This document shows positions 35,851 through 45,604 of a DNA stretch of 64,000 nucleotides, piece by piece (the first letter of the stretch is position 1; each line of letters begins with the position of its first letter). The stretch covers positions 1-64,000 of the forward strand of contig JAAXXL010000001.1 of NCBI GenBank assembly GCA_013334485.1, written 5' to 3'. Source of the DNA: Chlorobiaceae bacterium. GTDB taxonomy: Bacteria > Bacteroidota > Chlorobiia > Chlorobiales > Chlorobiaceae. The translations under genes were made by a program, and so were the position numbers. A model generated the notes under the pieces. The model had not been told where the DNA came from. It saw only the letters and a program-made list of their open reading frames with translations, and did no database searches.

Positions 35851-37152
35851 TCAGACTTCCAGAGAGTCCAGTAGTTCGAAAAAGTTCGGAAATGAGACAC
35901 CAACCACTTCGATATCGGTAATGTCGAAGTCACTTTCGGTCGCTCTGCCTGCAATAGCAAAGCTCATGGCAATACGGTGATCATCGAAACTCTCAAGCTC
36001 AACCGTTTCTGAAGGCACTCTCGTACGACCTTTTACAACAAAGCCGTCGGGATACTGCTCGCAAGAAAATCCAAGCCGTTCAAGGTTGACCACAAGAGCA
36101 TCAATCCGGTCACTCTCCTTGGTTCGAAGCTCTTTGGCGTTATGCAGCTCAAAATGCCCTGTCGCAAAAGCAGAGAGTACGGCAAGCATGGGAATTTCAT
36201 CAATAGCAATCGCGATAACCTGGGGATCACTGATAAAAAGCGGATCGATATCCGAACTGCTTTTCACAAGAATGTCACCGATCCTCTCTCCCCCGATGAT
36301 GCGCTCGTTTTCAATACGTAAACCCGCACCGGCAGCTATCAGTATATCAAGAAAAGCCGCCCTTGTCGGGTTGAGACAGACATCCCTGATCATGAGTTCT
36401 GATCCTCTGGCAAGCAGACCGAGGGCAACAATAAAACAGGCTGCCGAAGGATCTGCAGGAATATAGAATGGTTTGGCTGAAATCTGTTTTCTGCCCGGAA
36501 CAACAATGATCCGCTGGCCAGCCTCTTCAACACTCTCAAGACCAAGCATCACTTCAGTATGGTCACGGGAAAGAACCGATTCAATAATTCGCGATTCACC
36601 ATCAGCATGAAGTGCGGCAAAAGCCACCAGTGACTTCACCTGCGCAGAGGGAACCGGCAGAGTGTAGGTGATTGGCTTGAGATCCCGCATCCCGTTGATA
36701 CGAACCGGTGCCGTTCCTGCTTCAGAAAGCTCAATATCAGCGCCCATCAGGCGCAATGGATCAGCAACCCTTTTCATCGGTCGCTTCATCAGCGAACTGT
36801 CACCGATCAACTCACTCCTGAATGGCTGCGCAGCCAGTATGCCGGCAAACATGCGCATGGTGCTCCCTGAATTATTGCACATCAGCGCAACCTCAGGCGG
36901 CCTGAAACTCCACAACCCTTGTGAGTCAATAACTACGCGGCGAAATGGCCGACCATGTGGCCCCGCTATCTCCTCCTGATGAATCGCTATTCCGGCATGT
37001 TGAAGCACGCTGAGGGTTGACTGGTTGTCAAAACCTCCCGAAAAGTTCGTAATCTCCGTCGTTCCCTCAGAGAGTGCTCCAATAAGGGCTGCACGGTGAG
37101 AGATCGACTTGTCTGGCGGTAAAGTGGTAACTTCCCCTTTAAAAACTCTCAT
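35851..37152 (-). CDS. aroA: 3-phosphoshikimate 1-carboxyvinyltransferase (EPSP synthase)
   Basis: 433 aa. The N-terminal [19 protein letters not shown] with Lys15, Ser16 and Arg20, the [14 protein letters not shown] motif, SAQVKS and the C-terminal [15 protein letters not shown] motif are EPSP synthase hallmarks. It joins shikimate 3-phosphate and PEP in the chorismate pathway. The sequence around GNSGTTMR is NNSGSTMR, which may affect inhibitor binding. It runs convergently with the alpha/beta hydrolase, separated by repeats, and lies downstream of rpsU after a terminator. Confidence 0.95.
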   Translation of the reverse strand: MRVFKGEVTTLPPDKSISHRAALIGALSEGTTEITNFSGGFDNQSTLSVLQHAGIAIHQEEIAGPHGRPFRRVVIDSQGLWSFRPPEVALMCNNSGSTMRMFAGILAAQPFRSELIGDSSLMKRPMKRVADPLRLMGADIELSEAGTAPVRINGMRDLKPITYTLPVPSAQVKSLVAFAALHADGESRIIESVLSRDHTEVMLGLESVEEAGQRIIVVPGRKQISAKPFYIPADPSAACFIVALGLLARGSELMIRDVCLNPTRAAFLDILIAAGAGLRIENERIIGGERIGDILVKSSSDIDPLFISDPQVIAIAIDEIPMLAVLSAFATGHFELHNAKELRTKESDRIDALVVNLERLGFSCEQYPDGFVVKGRTRVPSETVELESFDDHRIAMSFAIAGRATESDFDITDIEVVGVSFPNFFELLDSLEV

Positions 37153-37173
37153 GAGTCAATGGATTGACATTCA

Positions 37174-37208
37174 CAAAAAAAAAGCAACTCCCGTAAAGGA
37201 GCTGCTTT
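37174..37208 (-). terminator. Rho-independent terminator after rpsU
   Basis: Stem AAAGCAGCTCC / GGAGTTGCTTT on the minus strand with a six-base loop and a run of at least nine T. It separates rpsU from aroA. Confidence 0.9.
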
Positions 37209-37232
37209 GCATAACTACTCTGATCACCATGA

Positions 37233-37430
37233 TCATGAATTGCGTTCTTCGTTTGCCCTCTGCGCTCTGCGCCTGCTTCTGGAACGTTTCAAGCGACCAT
37301 CAATCGAAGGTTTTACGAAGTATGCGTTTTTACGAAACTCCTTTAAAATACCTGCACGCTCGTACTTCTTCTTGAAGCGCTTCAGCATTTTATCGATTGA
37401 TTCGTTATCATTTATCTGCACACTAACCAA
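37233..37430 (-). CDS. rpsU: 30S ribosomal protein bS21
   Basis: 65 aa. [20 protein letters not shown] followed by [18 protein letters not shown] and a very basic C-terminus [12 protein letters not shown]21 in full. It completes the 30S platform and helps mRNA initiation. A strong terminator follows, and an unknown protein gene ends 24 bases upstream. Confidence 0.95.
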   Translation of the reverse strand: MVSVQINDNESIDKMLKRFKKKYERAGILKEFRKNAYFVKPSIDGRLKRSRSRRRAQRANEERNS

Positions 37431-37454
37431 TGAAATTCACCCCCTTTTAAAAGA

Positions 37455-38174
37455 TCAACGTCTTAATTTTAGTTTAATAATATCTGTAATACTCTCGGTA
37501 CTCTTCTCCTTTGCAGGAGTTACACGAACATTTTCGAGAAGCTGCTTTCTGCCACTTTTAGAAAACTCAACAATAATAACGTAGGCTCCGCTGCCTGTTG
37601 ACTGCTTTTCTCTGACAACGCCAACTTCATTCAGCGCCTGATGATAGAGTGCATCACCTTTGGCATAAATGCCATGCGGAGAGTAAACCTGGCACTCCTC
37701 TGGATTCAATTCATCAGGACTGATATCCCGGTCAATCTGTATCTGCCACTCCTTGAGAAGGTGTACCTGATTACAGGCGGCACAACGAATCCAGTACTGA
37801 TTTTCAGCAGCCGGAGAGAGAGCTGCCGCACCGTTCTTGCTCTCCTTGCTTTTTTTAACAGGTGCAGTCGATAAAAACTCCACGTCCTTCGGCTTGTTAC
37901 TTGGCATCCACTCACCAACAAACATCTTGTCAGTAACCTGACCGCATCCTTCACAGAAGCAGGCCTTGATTTTACCTTCCAAAATGAACTGTCTTTTTCT
38001 GGACTCTACCTTCATAGTATGTTGCTGGTTGTTCACCCGCTCGTCTGCCGTCGGGATCTTCACGCTGTTATCCAATTGAAATGTAACGGTCCACTGAGGT
38101 GGTTTACCGATATTTTTTCCTGCTCCAAGCGCAATATAGTCTACTGCACTTAATAAAAAAGAGGAATGTTTCAA
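37455..38174 (-). CDS. Unknown protein with two Cys-pair motifs
   Basis: 239 aa from the TTG at 38174, or about 186 aa from the ATG at 38015; neither has a clear SD. It contains CFCEGCGQVTD and CAACNQVHLL pairs, probably a zinc ribbon, with WMPSNKPKDVEF between and a conserved-looking C-terminal block NPEECQVYSPHGIYAKGDAL and HQALNEVGVVREKQ. I do not recognise the family. It lies between a degenerate CBS homologue (55 bases upstream) and rpsU (24 bases downstream), all on the minus strand. Confidence 0.65.
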   Translation of the reverse strand: MKHSSFLLSAVDYIALGAGKNIGKPPQWTVTFQLDNSVKIPTADERVNNQQHTMKVESRKRQFILEGKIKACFCEGCGQVTDKMFVGEWMPSNKPKDVEFLSTAPVKKSKESKNGAAALSPAAENQYWIRCAACNQVHLLKEWQIQIDRDISPDELNPEECQVYSPHGIYAKGDALYHQALNEVGVVREKQSTGSGAYVIIVEFSKSGRKQLLENVRVTPAKEKSTESITDIIKLKLRR

Positions 38175-38229
38175 GGTGCTTAGTTAAGAAAATCCCCCTG
38201 AAAAAACAACCAGATAATTTCGAAGGGGC

Positions 38230-39606
38230 TCACTTATGGGTCAAAGCATCAATAAGATCCGATTTGGTAAGCAGTTGCAGCCGACCATCGGAAAGGCTTA
38301 TCAACACACCAGACGCACTTTGTTGTAATTTTTCCGATAATTCTGAAATGGTGGCATCCGGCGGGCAAACCGGAAAAGGCTGCTCCATGAACCCGACAAC
38401 CTTGGCATTCATCGCCTCATCGTTCTCTATGAGTATGGAAAGAATCTTGTTTTCACTGATACTGCCGATCGGAGCGTTGTAGGAAACAATCGGCAACTGT
38501 GAAACATCATTCTGCTTCATCATCTCAAAAACTTCGGCAAGCGTACTTTCAGGATAAGCGAAAATCAGATCCCTGCGTGCTTTCAACTGCAAGATATCCT
38601 CGGCTGTAATCTGATCAAGTGCCGATTTCTGTTTTCGGTAAAAGCCACGCTTCCGCATCCACTCGTCACGATACATCTTGCTGAGATAGTAACCACCGAA
38701 ATCATTCATCATGACAACAATGCAGTCACTCTCTGTATAGCCTGCACCGCACTGAAGCGCTGCTGCCATAACCGCACCCGATGCACCACCGGCAAAAACA
38801 GCTTCCATCCTGAGCAGCTCCCTGCCACAGTTAAACGCAGCATAATCACTTACCTGAATAACATCATCAATCACTGAAGGATCCCAATAGGCTGAAGGGT
38901 GCTGGGAACCGATCTCCTCAAGCTCTGAAAACAGAGGCTCACCCGGCTTTGCATTTCTGAAAAGAGCGGCATAGATCGAACCCTGAGGCTCCACACCAAT
39001 CACTTTAATTTCAGGGTTTTTCGCTTTAAGATAACGACCAAGTCCGAAAACCATCGCTCCGGAAATCATCGGAACAAAAACATGAGTGACCTTCCCATCA
39101 GTTTGACGAAAAATCTCACTACCGGTGGCTTCGAAGTGAACCTTGAGACTGACAGGGTTCTCATACATACCGGCAAAAAAAGCATTGGGCATATTATTTA
39201 CCAGGCTCTCTGCAACATTTTTGCAGCTCCGGGGAGCACCGGGCAAAGCATCCGAAGGGGTAATAACCAGTTCCGCACCGACAGCCTTGATCATATCACG
39301 TTTCTCCCTCGATATCTTGTCAGGGGCGGCCAGCAGCAGCTTGTAACCACGGCTGACACCGGCCATGGCAAGTGCAATGCCGCTGTTCCCGTAGGTCCAG
39401 TCGACAAGGGTCATTCCCGGATGAATCAGGTCCCGCTCTTCTGCATCCCTGACGATGGCTGAGGCAACCCTGTAGTAGTGAGAACAGGCCGGGTTCATAT
39501 ATTCGAGTTTGGCCATAACCTTCGGTCGGATATGGCGCGCCATCTGCTTGACAAGAATGAGCGGCGTTTCTGCTGCAAGCCCGAATATATCGTTGTTCGG
39601 CATCAT
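38230..39606 (-). CDS. Cystathionine beta-synthase-like pseudoenzyme with C-terminal CBS-domain pair
   Basis: 458 aa with the length and order of cystathionine beta-synthase: a fold-type II PLP domain (1-325) then two CBS domains (about 330-458). However, PLP determinants are replaced. The lysine of NPGGSVKDR is Tyr44 in NPACSHYYR; SGNTG is YGNSG (72-76); the phosphate loop GTGGT is ISGAM (181-185); the C-terminal PLP-N1 Ser is Asn in MMNDFGG. Yet surrounding structure is conserved: KLEYMNP, GVEPQGSIYAA, RDEWMRKRGF. The intact frame suggests selection for a non-catalytic, perhaps ligand-sensing, role. An internal-homology or misassembly explanation is unlikely because the frame is clean. Confidence 0.85.
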   Translation of the reverse strand: MMPNNDIFGLAAETPLILVKQMARHIRPKVMAKLEYMNPACSHYYRVASAIVRDAEERDLIHPGMTLVDWTYGNSGIALAMAGVSRGYKLLLAAPDKISREKRDMIKAVGAELVITPSDALPGAPRSCKNVAESLVNNMPNAFFAGMYENPVSLKVHFEATGSEIFRQTDGKVTHVFVPMISGAMVFGLGRYLKAKNPEIKVIGVEPQGSIYAALFRNAKPGEPLFSELEEIGSQHPSAYWDPSVIDDVIQVSDYAAFNCGRELLRMEAVFAGGASGAVMAAALQCGAGYTESDCIVVMMNDFGGYYLSKMYRDEWMRKRGFYRKQKSALDQITAEDILQLKARRDLIFAYPESTLAEVFEMMKQNDVSQLPIVSYNAPIGSISENKILSILIENDEAMNAKVVGFMEQPFPVCPPDATISELSEKLQQSASGVLISLSDGRLQLLTKSDLIDALTHK

Positions 39607-39859
39607 ATATGCTCAAATGGTTTAACGTGACGAGGGCACAGGATCACCTTTCAACGGAAAATATACATTAATTGATCAATTCACGATAGCGGAACAATAA
39701 GAGTAATCAACGGCTTGATTATCATGATCAAAATACGTTCTTTAACTGAATGGTACCTGTTGATTAGTTCTCCCTGGCATGTCGGCAGAAACCCGACAAT
39801 TGCATTGTGAAATGGATTGTATTGCTGTACCCCTGTAACGTTAAAATTGATCCCCCGTT

Positions 39860-41011
39860 ATGGCTGAAAACATGCCAGACTCGCGTGCCAACTATTCCCC
39901 CGCAGAAAACATGGCGGAGGCCCTTGTTTCCATAGATCATCTGTTGTGGAACACCAGCCTCATTCGCCAACGAGTAGGAGCCACTTCCCGTATCATGGGA
40001 ATCGTCAAGGCAAATGCATATGGCCATGGAGTCCACAGAGTTTCGGCAGCACTTGAAACTGCGGGAATAGAAGATTTCGGTGTAGCCAACATCCATGAAG
40101 CTATTGAGCTGAGAACCGGTGGTGCGCTGAAAAAACCGGCATCGATTCTTGCTTTCTCCTCACCACTCAACACCCAGATCGAGCAGTTCCTGCAACACAG
40201 TATCGACATGACGCTCTGTGACAGCGAGACCCTGCATACGGCTGAAAAAATCGCTTCTGCACACGGCAAAACCCTCAATGTACAACTCAAGGTCGATACG
40301 GGAATGGGCCGGCTCGGTACTCATCCGTCAATGGCCATAGAGCTGTTACGCCAGATTGACCAATCAGAGCACCTGCAGCTCAAAGGAGTCTACACTCATT
40401 TTGCCGACAGTGCTTCACCCGAAGGGTTTACTGCACAACAGCTTGCGGAGTTCAAAAAGCTTACCGCTGAATACGAACATGCATCATCACGCACGCTCTG
40501 CAAACATGCGGCTAACAGCGGCGCAATCCTTACAGCCCCTGACTCCTGGCTCGACATGGTGCGACCGGGCATTCTGCTCTATGGTTACCATCCGGCAAAA
40601 CAGACACCCTTGCGACTCGACGTCAAACCGGTCATGCAGGTTGAGGCAAAAGTGATCTTTATCAAAAAGGTAGCCACAGGCACAACCATCAGCTACAACC
40701 GGACATGGAGCGCTCCTTCGGCCCGCCATATCGCTACCATAGCCGCCGGTTATGCTGACGGCTATGCAAGAGTACTCTCCGGCAAGACGACAGTGAGAAT
40801 CAACGGCAAGCACTACCCGCAGGTAGGGATAGTCACCATGGATCAGATTATGGTTGATCTCGGCACTGAGCATGATGTTAAAAAAGGTGACAGAGCCACA
40901 CTGTTCGGGTGGGATGGTCCTTCGGCTGAAGAGCTTGCCGAAATAGCAGGAACCATCAGCTATGAAACGCTCTGTTCGGTTTCGTCAAGAGTAAAGCGTA
41001 TTTTCGTGTAA
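39860..41011 (+). CDS. alr: Alanine racemase
   Basis: 383 aa. PLP lysine Lys50 in MGIVKANAYGHG, the substrate-side motif KVDTGMGRLG, HFADSAS, HAANSGA and the catalytic Tyr region TTISYNRTWSA are all present. It makes D-alanine for peptidoglycan. It is divergent from the CBS-like gene. The start at 39860 has two alternative ATGs (Met5, Met18); the one before ALVSIDHLLWN would give the usual length. Confidence 0.93.
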   Translation: MAENMPDSRANYSPAENMAEALVSIDHLLWNTSLIRQRVGATSRIMGIVKANAYGHGVHRVSAALETAGIEDFGVANIHEAIELRTGGALKKPASILAFSSPLNTQIEQFLQHSIDMTLCDSETLHTAEKIASAHGKTLNVQLKVDTGMGRLGTHPSMAIELLRQIDQSEHLQLKGVYTHFADSASPEGFTAQQLAEFKKLTAEYEHASSRTLCKHAANSGAILTAPDSWLDMVRPGILLYGYHPAKQTPLRLDVKPVMQVEAKVIFIKKVATGTTISYNRTWSAPSARHIATIAAGYADGYARVLSGKTTVRINGKHYPQVGIVTMDQIMVDLGTEHDVKKGDRATLFGWDGPSAEELAEIAGTISYETLCSVSSRVKRIFV

Positions 41012-41040
41012 AGCACCCTATAAACAGCAAAACAGTTATC

Positions 41041-41556
41041 ATGAAGCATCTGGACAATCTTGCACAGAAGCTCAGCCTGACCAAAGCGGAGATCTCACTG
41101 ATCACCATGCTTCTCGGGTTTCTGGTGCTTGGTGGTATACTGAAAACATTTCGTTCAGTAGAGGAAACCGATCAGCTTGTAAAAAAAGCTGAAGCGGCCC
41201 GACTGCGTGAAGCGGAAGTTGACAGCCTTATCCGGCTTGCAGCAGCAGATCAGTCAACAGTCAGGGAAGATGCAGTTCAGGATGTTACGGCCACTGAGAG
41301 TGAAGAGACTACTGATAAACCTGCTGCTCACCGCTCAGCAGCAAAAAAAACATTCAGCGGCACTATCGCCTTCAATAAAGCAGGCAAAGCAGAGTTGCAG
41401 AAAATCTCCGGAATCGGCCCGGTGATGGCCGGGCGACTGATAGCTTTCAGAGCCTCAAAAGGGGGGAGAGTTACGCAATTTCAGGAGTTTCTTGACGTCA
41501 AGGGGATAGGCAAAAAGAAACTGGAAGTTCTGAAAAAACATTTTACCCTCGAGTGA
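41041..41556 (+). CDS. ComEA-like protein with helix-hairpin-helix DNA-binding domain
   Basis: 171 aa. N-terminal transmembrane anchor (about 18-36, LITMLLGFLVLGGILK), a charged linker, then two HhH motifs (INKAGKAELQKISGIGPVMA and LDVKGIGKKKLEVLKKHF). This is the layout of ComEA, the DNA receptor of natural transformation, though other membrane HhH proteins exist. It is 30 bases after alr and overlaps the next gene by four bases. No other competence genes are seen here. Confidence 0.88.
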   Translation: MKHLDNLAQKLSLTKAEISLITMLLGFLVLGGILKTFRSVEETDQLVKKAEAARLREAEVDSLIRLAAADQSTVREDAVQDVTATESEETTDKPAAHRSAAKKTFSGTIAFNKAGKAELQKISGIGPVMAGRLIAFRASKGGRVTQFQEFLDVKGIGKKKLEVLKKHFTLE

Positions 41557-42425
41557 TGAGCAAAAGTCAGATAGCTTGCAATATTGATCAAAGAGAGTGC
41601 TCCGTTGTTCGCATGAAAACCTCAGGGAGTGATGGTTACAGCCTGAGCAGTTCGAAAACGTTTCCGTTCGGCACCGATACACTTGCCTCACCGAAAAGCG
41701 AGCGGCACTGGAAAAAGCTGATAGCAGAGATCGGCCGGTGGCCGGGTGAAAATCTCGCACTCTCTGTTGAACCGCTAAGCTGTCACCCACTTCCAGCAAC
41801 CTTTTCTGCCAATGTAACCCATGAAGCGGCAAGGGAGTATTGCCGGATTGAGGCGGCATACTTTTTACACCGTCCCGAAGAGTATCTCTCTGATATTACC
41901 GGTTGCACCAGCGACTCATTTGCGGGTGACCGGCTTGAAAAAAAGCTGCTCATCTTCTACCCTGCAGAACCTTGTCTAACGGCAAAAGCCTGTTTTGCAG
42001 CAACACACCCGGTCAACTTCTCCGGTTCATCCATTCCCTCCACTCTCTACCTCTCAAAGCTTACCGCCAGAGCGCAGGTACTCCTTGAACTTGAAGAGAA
42101 GCATATGCTCCTCGCTGTGACAAAAAATGGACAAATGGAAAAATTTGTGTACAGGAAGGTAAAAAACCGGGAGGAAGCAAGATACTTTACAATCAAAGAG
42201 CTTCTTGATAACCCGGTATGCCTTGAAACTGATGTTCAGGTTACAGGGAAACTGGCCGACCGGGCCATGACAAAAATGATCCAGAAAGAGACCTCGGTGA
42301 ACCTCGTCCCCTTCTCCATTCCCTCATCAATCGCCATCAGCAACCCGAATAAATTCCGCATCACTTCACCCTCAACAGTAAGAGCCATCAGCACTGCACT
42401 GATGGCTCTCGATGGGAAAAGGTGA
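41553..42425 (+). CDS. Unknown protein, coupled to the ComEA-like gene
   Basis: 290 aa; its ATG overlaps the ComEA-like stop by four bases (ATGA), so it is co-translated. I do not recognise it. Features: an acidic/aromatic N-terminal half with AAREYCRIEAAYFLHRPEE, a KKLLIFYP segment and a C-terminal VNLVPFSIPSSIAISNPNKF. It resembles DUF3822-type proteins of pilus-like systems loosely, but this is a weak impression. The last codons include an 11-base hairpin, with asd convergent two bases on. Confidence 0.55.
   Translation: MMSKSQIACNIDQRECSVVRMKTSGSDGYSLSSSKTFPFGTDTLASPKSERHWKKLIAEIGRWPGENLALSVEPLSCHPLPATFSANVTHEAAREYCRIEAAYFLHRPEEYLSDITGCTSDSFAGDRLEKKLLIFYPAEPCLTAKACFAATHPVNFSGSSIPSTLYLSKLTARAQVLLELEEKHMLLAVTKNGQMEKFVYRKVKNREEARYFTIKELLDNPVCLETDVQVTGKLADRAMTKMIQKETSVNLVPFSIPSSIAISNPNKFRITSPSTVRAISTALMALDGKR
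42381..42409. terminator. Hairpin at the convergent end of the unknown gene and asd
   Basis: Perfect 11-base stem AGAGCCATCAG / CTGATGGCTCT with a seven-base loop, inside the last 45 bases of the 41553-42425 gene. Intergenic space to asd is one base, so a terminator would have to lie in coding sequence. No clear T run. Confidence 0.45.
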
Positions 42426-42426
42426 C

Positions 42427-43446
42427 CTACCCTTTCTTGGCGATAACCACTTCTGCTATCTGCACGGCATTGGTAGCCGCGCCTTTGCGGAGGTTGTCTG
42501 CTACAATCCACATATTGAGTGTACGGGGGTGCCAGTAGTCACGGCGGAGCCGGCCAACAAAAACCTCATCACGCTCGTATGAGGTAAGTGGCATGGGGTA
42601 GAGGTTCGCCGAAGGATCGTCCTGCAAAATAATACCGGGAGAGGTGCGAAGAAGCTCCCGCACCTCATCAATCTCAAAGTCACCGTCAAGCTCGATGTTC
42701 AGCGATTCGCCGTGCCCTCCATAAACTGGAATACGTACCGTGGTCGGAGAGACGCTGATGGTGTCGTCACCCATGATCTTGCGGGTTTCGTTAACCATCT
42801 TCATCTCCTCCTTGGTGTAGCCGTTATCGGTAAAAACATCGATCTGCGGCACGGCATTGAAGGCTATCTGGTGAAAATGGGTAAACTTCTCCTGTTTCTC
42901 TCCTGCAAGCTCACTTTCAAGCGCGTCACGCCCGGCCTTTCCTTTACCGGTTACCGACTGGTAGGTTGATACCACAACGCGCTTGAGGCCAAACCGGTCA
43001 TGAAGCGGTTTAAGCACAACCACCATCTGAATGGTTGAACAGTTTGGATTGGCAATAATGGATTCAGGAGTGCCATCAGCTTTGAAAATAGCTTCAGGAT
43101 TAACCTCGGGCACCACGAGTGGCACATCGGGGTCCATACGGAATGCTGAAGAGTTATCGATAACAATAGCACCCTCTTCAGCGGCTATTGCCGCCCACTC
43201 CTTGCTTGCGGTTGCTCCGGCAGAGAAAAGCGCAATATCGACACCTTTGAACACCTCTCTTGAGGGTACCTGCGTAATGAACTCCCTGCCATTGAACTTG
43301 ACTGGCTGACCGGCACTCCGGGATGAGGCAAGGGGAATAATCTCTGTGGCGGGGAAATTCCGCTCTTCCAGAACCTGAATCATTGTGCGGCCGACAAGGC
43401 CGGTTGCACCCAGTACTGCTACCCTGCAGCGGGAAATACTACTCAT
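42427..43446 (-). CDS. asd: Aspartate-semialdehyde dehydrogenase
   Basis: 339 aa. N-terminal Rossmann motif VLGATGLVGRTMI, active-site Cys136 in ANPNCSTIQM, and the C-terminal RIPVYGGHGESLNIE with the catalytic His. Reduces aspartyl phosphate to aspartate semialdehyde for lysine, threonine, methionine and diaminopimelate. It is the downstream gene of a dus-recA operon (21 bases from dus). Confidence 0.95.
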   Translation of the reverse strand: MSSISRCRVAVLGATGLVGRTMIQVLEERNFPATEIIPLASSRSAGQPVKFNGREFITQVPSREVFKGVDIALFSAGATASKEWAAIAAEEGAIVIDNSSAFRMDPDVPLVVPEVNPEAIFKADGTPESIIANPNCSTIQMVVVLKPLHDRFGLKRVVVSTYQSVTGKGKAGRDALESELAGEKQEKFTHFHQIAFNAVPQIDVFTDNGYTKEEMKMVNETRKIMGDDTISVSPTTVRIPVYGGHGESLNIELDGDFEIDEVRELLRTSPGIILQDDPSANLYPMPLTSYERDEVFVGRLRRDYWHPRTLNMWIVADNLRKGAATNAVQIAEVVIAKKG

Positions 43447-43467
43447 ATCTTGTTGTGTATCGTTAGT

Positions 43468-44511
43468 TTAATAATTTAAAATCAATTTATCTGAATGGTC
43501 GTTAAGAAACTCCGCATGGTCGCGGATCTTCCCCTCTCTTGCATATCCTTCGCACTCTTCACTGTAGGAGAAGAGAATATCAATAATCAGATTCCAGTTA
43601 TCCTCACGAACCAGTTTATTGCGTACCTGTGAAACCATCGGCAACCCTTTCAGGTAGGTTGAGTAGTGACGGCGCATCTCAAGCACCCCGTACTTTTCAC
43701 CCTTGAACTCAACGGATAGTTTCAGGTGCTCCACAGCAGCATTGATCCTCTGGCGAAAGTCCGGCGGCGAGAGAGGGGTTCCGGTTTCAAGCCGATGCTT
43801 CGCCGCAGCGAAAATAAATGGGTTACCGATGGATCCGCGTCCGATCATCACACCGTCCGCACCGGTTTCAGCAAACATCCTGACGGCATCTTCATCCGAC
43901 CAGATATCACCATTTGCAATGATTGGTATACTTGCATGCGCTTTCACCTCCCGAATCCAGTTCCAGTCGGCTCTGCCTTTATACATCTCGCTCCTGGTTC
44001 GACCATGCACGGCCAGAGCCTGAATGCCTGCGCCTTCAAGACGGTGCAGCACATCAATAATATTGATTGATTCCCGGTCCCAACCGATCCTTGTTTTGGC
44101 TGTCACAGGAATGCTGACCGCCTTCACAACAGCTTCAGCAATGAGGGTCATCTTTTCCGGCTCCCTGAGCAGAGCTGCACCGGCACCCTTGCCAGCAACC
44201 TTTTTGGTAGGGCATCCGAAATTGATATCGAGATAGTCGGGCTTGAACTCTTCGGCAATAACAGCAGCCTCAATCATCGACTCCACAGTACTGCCAAAAA
44301 TCTGCACAGCAATCGGGCGCTCAATTGGATCGGCCTTGAGTTTGCGTACAGTCTTTTCCGCTCCCCTGCGCAAAGCTTCAGCACTGATAAACTCCGTATA
44401 GACAATGTCCGCACCGTGCAGCTTGCAAAGCTGGCGAAAAGCCCTGTCGGTCACATCTTCCATCGGGGCAAGAATAACAGGACGGTCAATATCTATCGAA
44501 CCGATCTTCAT
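43468..44511 (-). CDS. dus: tRNA-dihydrouridine synthase (DusB-type)
   Basis: 347 aa TIM barrel: APMEDVTDRAFRQLCKLHGA, VQIFGSTVESM, the catalytic Cys100 in INFGCPTKKVAGKGAGAAL, and MIGRGSIGNPFIF. It reduces uridines in the D loop of tRNA with FMN and NADPH. The start lies two bases from the recA stop, so it is co-transcribed with recA. Confidence 0.94.
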   Translation of the reverse strand: MKIGSIDIDRPVILAPMEDVTDRAFRQLCKLHGADIVYTEFISAEALRRGAEKTVRKLKADPIERPIAVQIFGSTVESMIEAAVIAEEFKPDYLDINFGCPTKKVAGKGAGAALLREPEKMTLIAEAVVKAVSIPVTAKTRIGWDRESINIIDVLHRLEGAGIQALAVHGRTRSEMYKGRADWNWIREVKAHASIPIIANGDIWSDEDAVRMFAETGADGVMIGRGSIGNPFIFAAAKHRLETGTPLSPPDFRQRINAAVEHLKLSVEFKGEKYGVLEMRRHYSTYLKGLPMVSQVRNKLVREDNWNLIIDILFSYSEECEGYAREGKIRDHAEFLNDHSDKLILNY

Positions 44512-44513
44512 AC

Positions 44514-45566
44514 CTACTCTTTATCTTTAACGATCTCCGCAGGCACCTTCATCAACTCTTTGACCTGTGCATGAATTTTTTTGAACAGTGCCGGATCCTC
44601 ACGAAGCGCCTTCTTGACGGTTTCGCGACCCTGGCCAAGCTTGTCCGCACCGTAACTGAACCATGATCCGGATTTTTTAACCACTCCGAACTCAACAGCC
44701 AAATCAATCAGTTCACCGATAACCGAGATCCCCTCACCATAAAGAATATCAAACTCGGCAATCCTGAAGGGAGGAGCTACCTTGTTTTTAACCACCTTGA
44801 CTTTGGTGCGGTTACCGATAATCTCCTCACCATCCTTGAGCTGTGCAATCCGGCGGATATCGAGACGAATGGAGGAGTAGAACTTCAAGGCCTTGCCGCC
44901 GGTCGTTGTTTCCGGGCTGCCGTACATGACGCCTATTTTATCTCGAAGCTGATTGATAAAAATACAGACGCAGCTTGATTTTGAAATGGCACCAGTCAGT
45001 TTCCTCAGAGCCTGGCTCATAAGCCTGGCCTGCAGGCCGACAACACTGTCACCCATTTCACCTTCAAGTTCAGCCTGGGGAACAAGCGCCGCAACAGAAT
45101 CAACAACAACCACATCAACCGCACCGCTTCTGACAAGTGTTTCAACAATAGAGAGCGCCTGTTCACCTGACTCCGGCTGACTGATCAGCATGGCGTTGAT
45201 ATCAACACCGAGCCTGCGGGCATAGGAGGGATCAAAAGCATGTTCAGCATCAACAAGAGCGGCAATACCGCCCTCTTTCTGGGCCTCGGCAATCACATGA
45301 AGGGCGAGAGTGGTTTTGCCCGAAGATTCAGGTCCATATATTTCGGTTACTCTGCCACGGGGAAGGCCGCCGACACCAAGAGCAAAATCAAGTGTCATTG
45401 ACCCGGTTGAAATAGAGAGCACCTGCATGACCGCAGAGCTGTCACCAAGACGCATGATCGAGCCTTTACCGAACTGTTTTTCAAGGGCTTCAACGGCAAG
45501 ATTGAGTTGTTTCAGTTTTGCCGGATCGACAACCGGTACACTCTGTTCTATTTTTGGGGTATCCAT
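44514..45566 (-). CDS. recA: Recombinase RecA
   Basis: 350 aa. Walker [10 protein letters not shown] (78-86), the [11 protein letters not shown]-terminal motif, [20 protein letters not shown], and [16 protein letters not shown]-dependent strand-exchange protein, also the coprotease of the SOS response. Its start lies 38 bases past the epimerase stop. No LexA gene is in the window, and I do not see a clear SOS box in the 38-base gap. It shares a cluster with dus and asd. Confidence 0.98.
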   Translation of the reverse strand: MDTPKIEQSVPVVDPAKLKQLNLAVEALEKQFGKGSIMRLGDSSAVMQVLSISTGSMTLDFALGVGGLPRGRVTEIYGPESSGKTTLALHVIAEAQKEGGIAALVDAEHAFDPSYARRLGVDINAMLISQPESGEQALSIVETLVRSGAVDVVVVDSVAALVPQAELEGEMGDSVVGLQARLMSQALRKLTGAISKSSCVCIFINQLRDKIGVMYGSPETTTGGKALKFYSSIRLDIRRIAQLKDGEEIIGNRTKVKVVKNKVAPPFRIAEFDILYGEGISVIGELIDLAVEFGVVKKSGSWFSYGADKLGQGRETVKKALREDPALFKKIHAQVKELMKVPAEIVKDKE

Positions 45567-45604
45567 TGCACAAGCATTAAATAATTGGAAAAAAAGCGGC
45601 TCCT

